This document shows, in pieces, positions 1 to 6,334 of a DNA stretch of 12,098 bases (its first letter is position 1; each line of letters starts with the position of its first letter). A program made the translations under genes and the position numbers. The stretch is taken from positions 1 to 12,098 of the forward strand of contig JAIEOG010000083.1 in NCBI GenBank assembly GCA_019750655.1. The letters run 5' to 3'. Under the pieces are notes generated by a model, which saw only the letters and a list, made by a program, of their open reading frames with translations, was not told the DNA's origin and did not search any database. Origin of the DNA: a bacterium. Lineage in GTDB: Bacteria > Bdellovibrionota > FAC87 > UBA2466.

Positions 1-628
1 ACTGTTTCTGCCATTCCTCACGAAGAGCGTTTCCTACTTTACCTTCAACTGCCGACGAGAAACGGCCCAGGGCCTGGTTCACAGCTGCTACAGCGACAAC
101 TTTCGCCAAAGCTGGATTAGTTTTCTCGAGCTGCTCGAGCTCGAACTTAAATCGGGGCGGGTTGCTAACAAACTGCATGACTTGCCGAGCCCGAAAGATC
201 TGTTGAGCGACGCTGAGAGTTAGTTCAGTGGCTTCGGCTTCCACTTGATCTAACGCATTCTGGGCGGTGTCGATGATTCGCCCGGTTCGGTCTAGGTGCT
301 GTGTTGTCTTGGACGTTGCACTGGTCAAGAAGTCGTTCAAGTGTTCGGCGGCGATCTTGCGGCGTTCTTCCGGGAGCTGGCTCAACTCGTTGTCTACACG
401 CACGACGATGGGTTCAATGTACAGCTTCTGGCTTTCTGTAAATGCGCTAAAGGCAGAAGGCTCGGCTTGGTGCCGCGAGTGGGGCGCTCCTGCGGGAGCA
501 TCACTGGCATGGGTGCCTTCCCCGGGTAGCGGCGGTGCATCGAATGGAGGCTTCGGCGGCTGGGCCTGGAGTGTCCCCACCAGTGCGAGGAGCAAAAGGG
601 ATTTTAGGATTATAGGTTTTGCGTCCAC
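1..628 (-). CDS. Secreted helical protein of unknown function (3' end beyond window)
   Basis: I do not recognise a family. Translating the minus strand from a GTG at 628-626 gives 209 residues with no stop up to the left edge, so the C-terminus is missing. An in-frame TAA lies about nine codons upstream, and this GTG is the first usable start after it. No clear Shine-Dalgarno precedes it, so translation may be coupled to the upstream gene, whose TAA lies at 612-610. The N-terminus looks like a Sec signal peptide: Lys4 and Lys9, a hydrophobic core LLLLALVG at 11-18, and a likely cut after LQA (residue 22). The mature protein begins with a Pro-rich stretch (about 23-40) that includes PPKPPF and PPLPGEG. 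The rest, from about residue 60, is charged, almost free of Cys and apparently alpha-helical, with heptad-like Glu/Leu runs (EQLEK). An envelope or periplasmic protein is likely; its activity is unknown. Confidence 0.75.
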   Translation of the reverse strand, partial: MDAKPIILKSLLLLALVGTLQAQPPKPPFDAPPLPGEGTHASDAPAGAPHSRHQAEPSAFSAFTESQKLYIEPIVVRVDNELSQLPEERRKIAAEHLNDFLTSATSKTTQHLDRTGRIIDTAQNALDQVEAEATELTLSVAQQIFRARQVMQFVSNPPRFKFELEQLEKTNPALAKVVAVAAVNQALGRFSSAVEGKVGNALREEWQKQ

Positions 629-2274
629 ACTATCGCCGGTACGTAGCCCGGGTTATAGCGCAGCAGTTCGCGGATTTGCCCGTGGGCTAGGGGCATCTGT
701 TGCACTTTTTGTAAGAGCGAAGCGTAGGCCCAGCGGCTAATGGCCGATTGGGGCGAAAGCTCAATGGCGCGTTGGAAATCTTTTTTGGATTCTTCGTAAA
801 GGCCGAGGCGCGCTTGGGCTTCTCCGCGCAGCACATAGGCGTAATAACCAAAGGCGTCTAAGCTTTCGGGCAAGCGAGTGATGGCCTTTTTCAGCTGTGA
901 GGCTGTGCTCTCGCGATCCAATACGACTTTGAGCGCGAACACCCGCGGCGTCAGACTTCCCTTATCTGCCATGGCCTCGATACGCGTGCCTTCGTCGCCG
1001 CCATTCATGAGGTACTGGATAAAGCGTTTGCCCACTTCACGTTCTTCGCCGGGGGTGCGTTCCATAACGTGGGTGAAGGCACTTAGGTACTCGGCGTAGT
1101 TTACTTTCTCTTGGTAAAAACCAAACGGTGCTGGGCTGTGGATTTCAAAATGCGGGTCACGCGTCAGCATTTTTTTCAGAGTTTTTTGAGCTTCTGCGTA
1201 CTGGTTCGTCTGCGCTAAGAAGAGTGCGTAATAAATGTAGGTGATCCAGCGATCGGGGGCATTTTCAATAGCGGCTTTGAAAGCCGTTTGCGCTTCCACG
1301 GGAAGCTCCAGAGCGAGTTTGGCGCGGCCCTTGTAGATCTGGACTAGCCAGAGATCCGGCGCTTCGAGTTCAGCGAGCGCTAAGTAATCTAGTGCCAGCG
1401 CATAGCGTTCCTGCTTGAGGTACGTGCGGCCCAAGTTAAACCGAGCCGCAGCATCTTTCGGTGTGAGCTCTAGGGCTTCTAAGAAATGGCTTTCGGCTTG
1501 ATCGGGCTTGCCCGCAGCAAGCTGCATATACCCCAACCAGAGTTGCGCGCGGGATTTGAGATAAGCACTGCCGTCAGATTCTAAAACCAGGTCCAGGAAC
1601 TTCTTTGCGCGGCTCGGAGATTCGCCTTCTTGGATGAGGAGAGCCGCATAGGGGATCAAGTATTCGACATCTGTCTTCGATGGGCCACGCTCGTGGTACA
1701 GCGTCAGCTGGCGCAACGCTACCTGCGACTTACCCGCTTGGATCAGATTGTAGATCTGGCGGACAAAAGGCGACTCGCTCGAAGCTCCCGACGATGCGGA
1801 CGTGACCTGCGTTGCGGGTTCGTCTACGTGCGGGGCTGTGAGCTTGGAATAAATCAAAACCGATAAAACACCGACCGCCAAAACCCCCAACCAAGCCAGG
1901 GGGCGAAAACCGCTCTGGCTGGACTTCGGCAAAAGGTGTGCGGGGATGCGGACCTGGCTTTGGTTACCAGCGCCCGGCTTGATATTCACACGAGCTTCCG
2001 GCGTTGGGGTGAGTTCTGAGGGGCCCGCCGGCGAAACGTTCGAAAGCGACGAGGTGAATGGCTGTTGCGTACGCGTGCTGGTGCTCGTGAGCTCTTCGGT
2101 ATCGTGGTAAGAGAGCGCCTGCGCCGAAATCCAGTGCCCTTGTGCGGGCGCGATTTCGTCTTCGAGCGAGAACGTGCTTTTCTTCAGCTCGTCCATGAGT
2201 TCGCGTTGCGAGTAAGGGCCTAGGACATCCCCTGCGCGTGTGCGAACTAGCCAGTCTTTAAGCGGTAGTGCCAT
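610..2274 (-). CDS. GYF_2-domain, single-TM, TPR-repeat membrane protein
   Basis: This 554-residue protein has three visible parts. Residues 6-52 resemble a bacterial GYF_2/DUF4339 domain: an early Trp (W8), then GPYSQREL and a late Trp (W48) before the end of the fold. A Ser/Thr/Pro-rich linker follows (about 58-120), then one transmembrane helix (about 125-144, LAWLGVLAVGVLSVLIY). From about 165 to the end it is helical and contains TPR units, the clearest at about 242-275, 276-309, 310-343 and 480-510 (YEESKKDFQRAIELSP). The likely topology is GYF_2 inside and TPRs outside, which makes it a scaffold linking cytoplasm and periplasm. GYF plus TPR proteins are known among gliding-motility and polarity factors of Myxococcus-type bacteria, but I cannot assign it to one. 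The ATG has only a weak AGG upstream. Its 3' end overlaps the next gene by 19 bases. Confidence 0.85.
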   Translation of the reverse strand: MALPLKDWLVRTRAGDVLGPYSQRELMDELKKSTFSLEDEIAPAQGHWISAQALSYHDTEELTSTSTRTQQPFTSSLSNVSPAGPSELTPTPEARVNIKPGAGNQSQVRIPAHLLPKSSQSGFRPLAWLGVLAVGVLSVLIYSKLTAPHVDEPATQVTSASSGASSESPFVRQIYNLIQAGKSQVALRQLTLYHERGPSKTDVEYLIPYAALLIQEGESPSRAKKFLDLVLESDGSAYLKSRAQLWLGYMQLAAGKPDQAESHFLEALELTPKDAAARFNLGRTYLKQERYALALDYLALAELEAPDLWLVQIYKGRAKLALELPVEAQTAFKAAIENAPDRWITYIYYALFLAQTNQYAEAQKTLKKMLTRDPHFEIHSPAPFGFYQEKVNYAEYLSAFTHVMERTPGEEREVGKRFIQYLMNGGDEGTRIEAMADKGSLTPRVFALKVVLDRESTASQLKKAITRLPESLDAFGYYAYVLRGEAQARLGLYEESKKDFQRAIELSPQSAISRWAYASLLQKVQQMPLAHGQIRELLRYNPGYVPAIVWTQNL

Positions 2275-2352
2275 TTGCCTGAATCAGATCTCCGCCTAGA
2301 TCTATCGGCACAATGGCAGCTTAGGCTGATACGCAGTGCGTTATGTCGGGCT

Positions 2353-3204
2353 TTAAAAGAGCTGGTCATATTCCCGCGTTTTTCCGGCGAGTTTCACCAG
2401 GGCGCGGTGGACCGCAGGCTCGCTTTCCAAATAAGCGGGGAGAAAGGTGCTGCGCAGATGCTCTAACGCAAACTGTATGCTCGAAGGCAGGTGAGCGACT
2501 GCAAACTGGCCCTGCCAGTTTTCACGAAAAGGGGAATGAGACAGGGCTGTGTCACCTGCGTGGCGGCGGAAATATTGTGGTGCCTCGGCAGCCATATGAG
2601 CCTGCGTCTGTTGCGCGGCTGAAATCAGATCCGACGTTAAAAGCCCGGTTCCGCCAAATTCCTGCCAATAGCGGAAAGTGTGGTGGTGGGCCACTTTGTG
2701 TATCGCCATCCAGTGGTGGCGCCAGACAAAAGCGTACCGCAATAAATGCGCTGTTTGAGCGGAGATTTCGCCGAGCAGTGCAAGCGCTGTGCGTGTGCGT
2801 GTGGCGCGTTCATTTTCTCTTTCCAAAAGTCCGGGAAGGTTTCCATAAACGGAACGCAGCAACTCAGGGCTCTTCAAGCCTGCAAATACGCCACTGGAAA
2901 TCTGCTGCTTAGGGCTGAGGGTAATAACACCTCGCTCGTGCCACTGGGCCTGCACTCCCGCATGAGTCAAAAAGTTAGAGGTCTGGTCGCTGATGTAATT
3001 AGCTCTTTGAATATGGCCCAGATCCAAATGCAGCGCATGGCTGGTTTGTAAATCGAGGTGAAAAACATCCGCTTCTGTAGGCGCTAAGTTCCAGGCGCTA
3101 ACCCCGGCTCCACATGCCGGTGCTTGAAGCAAGTAATCAAAACGCCCGGCATAAGCGGGCAATGCGGTGCCCGCGATCAAAAGAAGTACCCAAAGATGCT
3201 GCAT
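2353..3204 (-). CDS. Secreted histidine-rich protein of unknown function
   Basis: I do not recognise a family. The open frame reaches back to 3243, but the ATG at 3204 is the better start. It has GGGGAG six bases upstream and begins directly with a signal peptide, MQHLWVLLLIAGTALPAYA, cut after residue 19. The 283-residue product has 20 His (about 7%). Six of them lie within 13 residues in an Arg/Trp/His-rich helix at 162-175 (RHHWMAIHKVAHHH), followed by FRYWQEFGG. Other His at 49, 56, 59, 64, 81 and 89 lie in the N-terminal half. There is one Cys (31 of the precursor). The His cluster could bind metal or heme, but no known catalytic signature is visible. It lies 72 bases downstream of purH on the same strand and may share its transcript. 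The secreted location makes a role in purine synthesis unlikely. Confidence 0.75.
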   Translation of the reverse strand: MQHLWVLLLIAGTALPAYAGRFDYLLQAPACGAGVSAWNLAPTEADVFHLDLQTSHALHLDLGHIQRANYISDQTSNFLTHAGVQAQWHERGVITLSPKQQISSGVFAGLKSPELLRSVYGNLPGLLERENERATRTRTALALLGEISAQTAHLLRYAFVWRHHWMAIHKVAHHHTFRYWQEFGGTGLLTSDLISAAQQTQAHMAAEAPQYFRRHAGDTALSHSPFRENWQGQFAVAHLPSSIQFALEHLRSTFLPAYLESEPAVHRALVKLAGKTREYDQLF

Positions 3205-3210
3205 AGAAAT

Positions 3211-3216
3211 CTCCCC
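3211..3216 (-). promoter_or_regulatory. Shine-Dalgarno of the His-rich secreted protein
   Basis: On the minus strand this reads GGGGAG, six bases before the ATG at 3204. It decides that start over the upstream frame opening at 3243, which would put 13 extra residues in front of the signal peptide. Confidence 0.65.
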
Positions 3217-3276
3217 TAAAAACCTGTCCGCTGCGAGTAGCACGCAGTTTTTCGGATGGCAAATGGGAGAGTTAGC

Positions 3277-4788
3277 TTAGTGGCGGAAGTGCCGTGTGCC
3301 TGTGAAGGCCATGGCGATACCGAGCTCATCACAAGCTGCAATGACTTCGTCATCGCGTTTGGAGCCACCCGGTTGGACGATGGCGGCAATGCCTAGGCCT
3401 TTGAGCAGGTCGATATTGTCTCGGAACGGGAAAAAAGCATCGCTCGCGAGCACCGCACCCTGCAGCTGATCCGGGGTAGCCTTTGAAAGCGCGATCTGCA
3501 CGGCATCGACACGGCTGGTTTGGCCGCCGCCGAGACTCACAGTCACACCGTTCTTGGCCAAAGCAATCGCGTTGGACCGCACATGTTTCACTACTTTCCA
3601 AGCAAATCGCAAATCGCTCTCGGCGGATACTGGCAACGGCGTTTTCGTGACGGTTTGTAACTTCACTTCGCCGCCAGGAGCATCGGGCTGCTGCATTAGC
3701 CAGCCGCCCATGGCTGCGCGGACTTCAAACGCTGGAAGGGCCAGGTTTTTCATGCGCACAAGGCGCAGATTCTTTTTCTGCGAGAAAATCTGCAGAGCTT
3801 CTTCGGAGAATTCCGGGGCTGCAACGACTTCTAAGAAAATCTCACCAATCGCGCGCGCGGCCTGTGCATCGACCGGGCGGTTGCAAGCCACAATGCCGCC
3901 GAAAGCGCTCTTGGAGTCCGCGGCGAAAGCACGGGCAAACAATTCTGCCGACGAAAACTCACCCGTCGCAACACCACAAGGGTTGTTGTGCTTGATGATG
4001 CTCAGCGCCGGGCTCTTAAACTCCAGAACCACGCGCACAGCGGCTTCCGTATCGAGCAGGTTATTGTACGAAAGCTCTTTGCCTTGCAGGACATCCCAAG
4101 CGTCCGAAGGCCCAGCCCACGCGGCTTTTTGGTGCGGGTTCTCACCGTAACGCAGCGGCGTTTGTGGTGTGAGCGAAAGCGAGTCGGCAAATCCACCCGC
4201 GCCTTGGCGCCACTCGGCAACAATCGCGGCATCGTAACGGGCCGTGCGTTCAAAAGTGCGAACGGCTTGCCCGAAGCGGAACTCCAAAGTCGTTTGGCCC
4301 GAGTGTGCGGCAAATTCTTTCAAGAACGGCGGGTAGTCCGCCGGATCGGAAAGCACGGCCACGGCTTCGTGGTTCTTCGAAGCGGCGCGCAGCATTGCTG
4401 GGCCACCGATATCCACCAAGCGCACTTGTTCTTCGCGCGGTTTGCCGAGAGTGGATGCGAAATCGTAGAGATTGACCACGATCAGATCGAAAAGCGGGAT
4501 GCCATGAGTTTGGGCTGCCTGGATATCGGCGTTTTCTGAGCGGCGGGCCAAAATGCCGCCAAAAATCTTGGGGTGGAGCGTTTTCACCCGGCCATCCATC
4601 ATTTCCGGAAACTCCGTGATGGAGTCGACCTTCGTTGCGGGGAGTTTCAAGTCTTCCGTGAGGTACTTATAGGTGCCGCCGGTGGAGTAGAGCTGGACCC
4701 CGCCCTGGTGAAGCGCCCGGGCCAAGGGTTCTAGGCCGGATTTATCAAAAACGCTCAAAAGGGCTTTTTGCACTCGGACTTGGGCCAC
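3277..4788 (-). CDS. purH: Bifunctional AICAR transformylase / IMP cyclohydrolase
   Basis: PurH carries out the last two steps of purine synthesis in the cytosol. It formylates AICAR with 10-formyl-THF, then closes the ring to IMP. The 503 residues match the usual bacterial length of about 500-530. The N-terminal MGS-like cyclohydrolase domain (about 1-140) has the phosphate-binding STGGTYKYL at 35-43 and the signature DGRVKTLHPKIFGGIL at 65-80. The transformylase domain shows RYGENPHQKA at 213-222, the catalytic pair Lys266-His267 in SIIKHNNPCG, AFGGIVACNRP at 295-305, and C-terminal GGGQTSRVD, SDAFFPF and VQPGGSKRDDE. The protein ends with the typical FTGTRHFRH. Translation starts at GTG, with AGGAG five bases upstream (4794-4798). 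It diverges from the transsulfuration operon across a short shared control region. It looks intact. Confidence 0.97.
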   Translation of the reverse strand: MAQVRVQKALLSVFDKSGLEPLARALHQGGVQLYSTGGTYKYLTEDLKLPATKVDSITEFPEMMDGRVKTLHPKIFGGILARRSENADIQAAQTHGIPLFDLIVVNLYDFASTLGKPREEQVRLVDIGGPAMLRAASKNHEAVAVLSDPADYPPFLKEFAAHSGQTTLEFRFGQAVRTFERTARYDAAIVAEWRQGAGGFADSLSLTPQTPLRYGENPHQKAAWAGPSDAWDVLQGKELSYNNLLDTEAAVRVVLEFKSPALSIIKHNNPCGVATGEFSSAELFARAFAADSKSAFGGIVACNRPVDAQAARAIGEIFLEVVAAPEFSEEALQIFSQKKNLRLVRMKNLALPAFEVRAAMGGWLMQQPDAPGGEVKLQTVTKTPLPVSAESDLRFAWKVVKHVRSNAIALAKNGVTVSLGGGQTSRVDAVQIALSKATPDQLQGAVLASDAFFPFRDNIDLLKGLGIAAIVQPGGSKRDDEVIAACDELGIAMAFTGTRHFRH

Positions 4789-4815
4789 GGATTCTCCTGA
4801 AGAAGGGAGGGTTTT

Positions 4816-4838
4816 ACCAAAATCTAGGGCAGTTTGGT
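4816..4838. promoter_or_regulatory. Inverted repeat overlapping the purH promoter
   Basis: ACCAAA (4816-4821) and TTTGGT (4833-4838) form a perfect 6+6 bp inverted repeat with an 11-base spacer. It covers the proposed purH -10 box, so it could be a repressor site. It could also be chance in an A/T-rich stretch. Confidence 0.25.
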
Positions 4839-4849
4839 ACCGTTCTTAA
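4821..4849 (-). promoter_or_regulatory. Putative purH promoter
   Basis: On the minus strand TTAAGA (4849-4844) and TAGATT (4826-4821) are separated by exactly 17 bases. Each matches the sigma-70 consensus at 4 of 6 positions. A start of transcription near 4814 would leave a leader of about 25 bases holding the AGGAG at 4794-4798, which fits the purH GTG at 4788. The match is only moderate. Confidence 0.35.
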
Positions 4850-4854
4850 ATGCC

Positions 4855-4876
4855 GTATGCATCTGCACATGCATAC
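4855..4876. promoter_or_regulatory. Perfect 8+8 bp palindrome in divergent control region
   Basis: GTATGCAT (4855-4862) and ATGCATAC (4869-4876) are perfect inverted copies around the 6-base spacer CTGCAC. The element lies just upstream of the proposed purH -35 box and 14 bases upstream of the TTGACA box of the transsulfuration operon. That position suits a dimeric regulator acting on one or both promoters. It has no run of T and is not a terminator. The identity of the binding protein is unknown. Confidence 0.5.
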
Positions 4877-4890
4877 TGCATTTACGCAAG

Positions 4891-4924
4891 TTGACACCCC
4901 CCTTTAAAAAGTCTTTCCTAATAA
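4891..4924 (+). promoter_or_regulatory. Putative promoter of the transsulfuration operon
   Basis: A perfect -35 hexamer TTGACA is at 4891-4896. The -10 box is unclear: at the ideal 17-18 base spacing the sequence is TTTCCT/TTCCTA, and the better TAATAA (4919-4924) is 22 bases away. Either choice puts the transcript start at about 4927-4932. That leaves a very short leader and favours the ATG at 4952 over the one at 4937. Confidence 0.4.
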
Positions 4925-4951
4925 AAACGGGGGTTAATGGTGGGCCGGCCT

Positions 4952-6334
4952 ATGTCTAATGAGTTCAAAAAAGATATTTTAGAGGCGATCGGGAACACCC
5001 CCATCGTGCGCTTAAACAAGATTGGGCGCGGCGTTCCAGGCGAGCTCTTTGTTAAGTGCGAGTTTATGAATCCCGGCGGGTCCATCAAGGACCGTATCGG
5101 CAAGTACATGGTCGAACAGGCCGAGGCTAAGGGGCTTTTGAAACCCGGCGGGACGATCGTCGAATCTACCTCGGGCAATACGGGGGTGGGTCTCGCCATC
5201 ACCGCCGCGGTGAAGGGCTACCAATCCATCTTCGTGATGCCGGATAAAATGAGCGAAGAAAAGCGCCAGAACCTGCGTGCTTTCGGGGCACGGGTGGTGA
5301 TCACTCCCACGGGCGCTGCGCCCGATTCTCCGCAATCGCATTACAGTGTCGGCGAGCGTCTAACGCGTGAAACGCCCAATGCCTATTACACGGGCCAGTA
5401 CCACAACACCGACAACCGCGACACGCACTACCAAACGACGGGCCCCGAAATCTGGGAACAAACGGGTGGCCAAATCGACGCCATTGTCTGCGGCATGGGA
5501 ACGTGCGGGACGATCACGGGTTTGGGCAAGTTTTTCAAAGAAAAGAATCCGAAAATTCAAATCGTCGGCGTAGATCCCAAGGGATCTATTCTGAAGGATC
5601 TTTTTGAAACGGGGAAAATGCCCCCGGCGCATACCTACAAGGTCGAAGGCATCGGCGAAGATATTGTCCCCAACAATCTCGACTTCAGCGTCATCGATAA
5701 GATCGTCCGCATCGAGGACAAAGAGTCTTTCTTGATGACTCGCCAACTGCTGACCAAAGAAGGGATGTTCTGCGGGATGTCCTCTGGGTCGGCCGTAGTC
5801 GGCGCTTTGCGCTACATGGCGGAAACTCCTAACCCCGGCCGCGTGCTCGTGATCTTGCCGGATTCGGGCAACCGGTATTTGAGCAAAGTGTTTAATGACG
5901 CGTGGATGATCGAAAACTCTTTCCTCGATCGCCCGACGGAAACGACCGTCGCGGAAGTGTTGCGCGCCTTGAACAAGCGCTCTGAGGTCTTCTTCGCTCA
6001 GGCATCCGATAAAATCGAAACGGTCGTGGCGCGGATGCGGGATGGCGGCATTTCCCAGCTGCCGGTGCAACGTGCTGGGCAGGTGATCGGCGTGATTGCC
6101 GAAACGGATCTTCTGCGGCCCTTGTTAACAGGCCAAGTAAAGACCGGCGATTCGATCGAGTCCTTGGTCCAGCACAACTACGAAATCGTCCGCCTCCATG
6201 AGGCTATGGACCGGCTCACGGAAGTCTTCACCTCCGGCAAAATCGCTTTGGTAGAAGACAACGGGCAAGTGACGCACGTGCTGACGAAGATCGATTTGAT
6301 TGGCTACCTAAGCCGCACCACGGGGAAATCATGA
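4952..6334 (+). CDS. cbs: Cystathionine beta-synthase with C-terminal CBS-domain pair
   Basis: This PLP enzyme condenses homocysteine with serine (or O-acetylserine) to give cystathionine in the cytosol. From the ATG at 4952 it has 460 residues. The fold-type II catalytic core (about 1-325) shows the PLP lysine Lys46 in PGGSIKDR, the substrate loop TSGNT at 73-77, the phosphate loop GMGTCGTITG at 181-190, and SSGSA at 277-281. PDSGNRYLSK and DAWM follow, as in CBS enzymes. Residues about 335-460 form two CBS repeats (ending VTHVLTKIDLIGYLS), where S-adenosylmethionine activates the mammalian enzyme. The heme-binding N-terminal extension of animal CBS is absent. An in-frame ATG at 4937 adds five residues, but 4952 has GGTGG eight bases upstream and starts like family members. 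The coupled gamma-lyase gene favours CBS over a plain cysteine synthase. Confidence 0.9.
   Translation: MSNEFKKDILEAIGNTPIVRLNKIGRGVPGELFVKCEFMNPGGSIKDRIGKYMVEQAEAKGLLKPGGTIVESTSGNTGVGLAITAAVKGYQSIFVMPDKMSEEKRQNLRAFGARVVITPTGAAPDSPQSHYSVGERLTRETPNAYYTGQYHNTDNRDTHYQTTGPEIWEQTGGQIDAIVCGMGTCGTITGLGKFFKEKNPKIQIVGVDPKGSILKDLFETGKMPPAHTYKVEGIGEDIVPNNLDFSVIDKIVRIEDKESFLMTRQLLTKEGMFCGMSSGSAVVGALRYMAETPNPGRVLVILPDSGNRYLSKVFNDAWMIENSFLDRPTETTVAEVLRALNKRSEVFFAQASDKIETVVARMRDGGISQLPVQRAGQVIGVIAETDLLRPLLTGQVKTGDSIESLVQHNYEIVRLHEAMDRLTEVFTSGKIALVEDNGQVTHVLTKIDLIGYLSRTTGKS

Noticed and set aside
267..740. 157-codon plus-strand frame at the left end
   Set aside because: It covers the junction of two minus-strand genes, one with a signal peptide and one with TPRs. 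Its translation is Arg/Ser/Gly-rich and matches nothing.
2275..2352. Promoter for the GYF_2-TPR gene in the 78-base gap, with two AGATCT palindromes
   Set aside because: I found no -35/-10 pair at good spacing, and the two AGATCT hexamers are not arranged as a convincing operator. Read-through from the upstream gene is as likely.
2343..2912. 189-codon plus-strand frame opposite the His-rich protein
   Set aside because: The minus strand has a signal peptide and a good Shine-Dalgarno over the same region. The plus frame has neither, and its composition is unlike a folded protein.
3205..3243. Thirteen-residue N-terminal extension of the His-rich protein
   Set aside because: It would push the signal peptide inward and ignore GGGGAG at the proper distance from the ATG at 3204.
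3231..3252. Possible terminator: CTGCG/CGCAG hairpin followed by five T on the plus strand
   Set aside because: The stem is only five pairs with a seven-base loop and points right, where no rightward gene ends. On the minus strand, after purH, no T run follows directly.
3554..4539. Two long plus-strand open frames inside purH
   Set aside because: purH motifs run without a break through the region; these frames are low-complexity shadows without a ribosome site or family features.
5360..6070. 236-codon open frame on the minus strand inside cbs
   Set aside because: It lies entirely within a strongly conserved PLP-enzyme gene. Its product is rich in Arg, His and Asp without any motif, as expected from antisense of GC-rich coding DNA.
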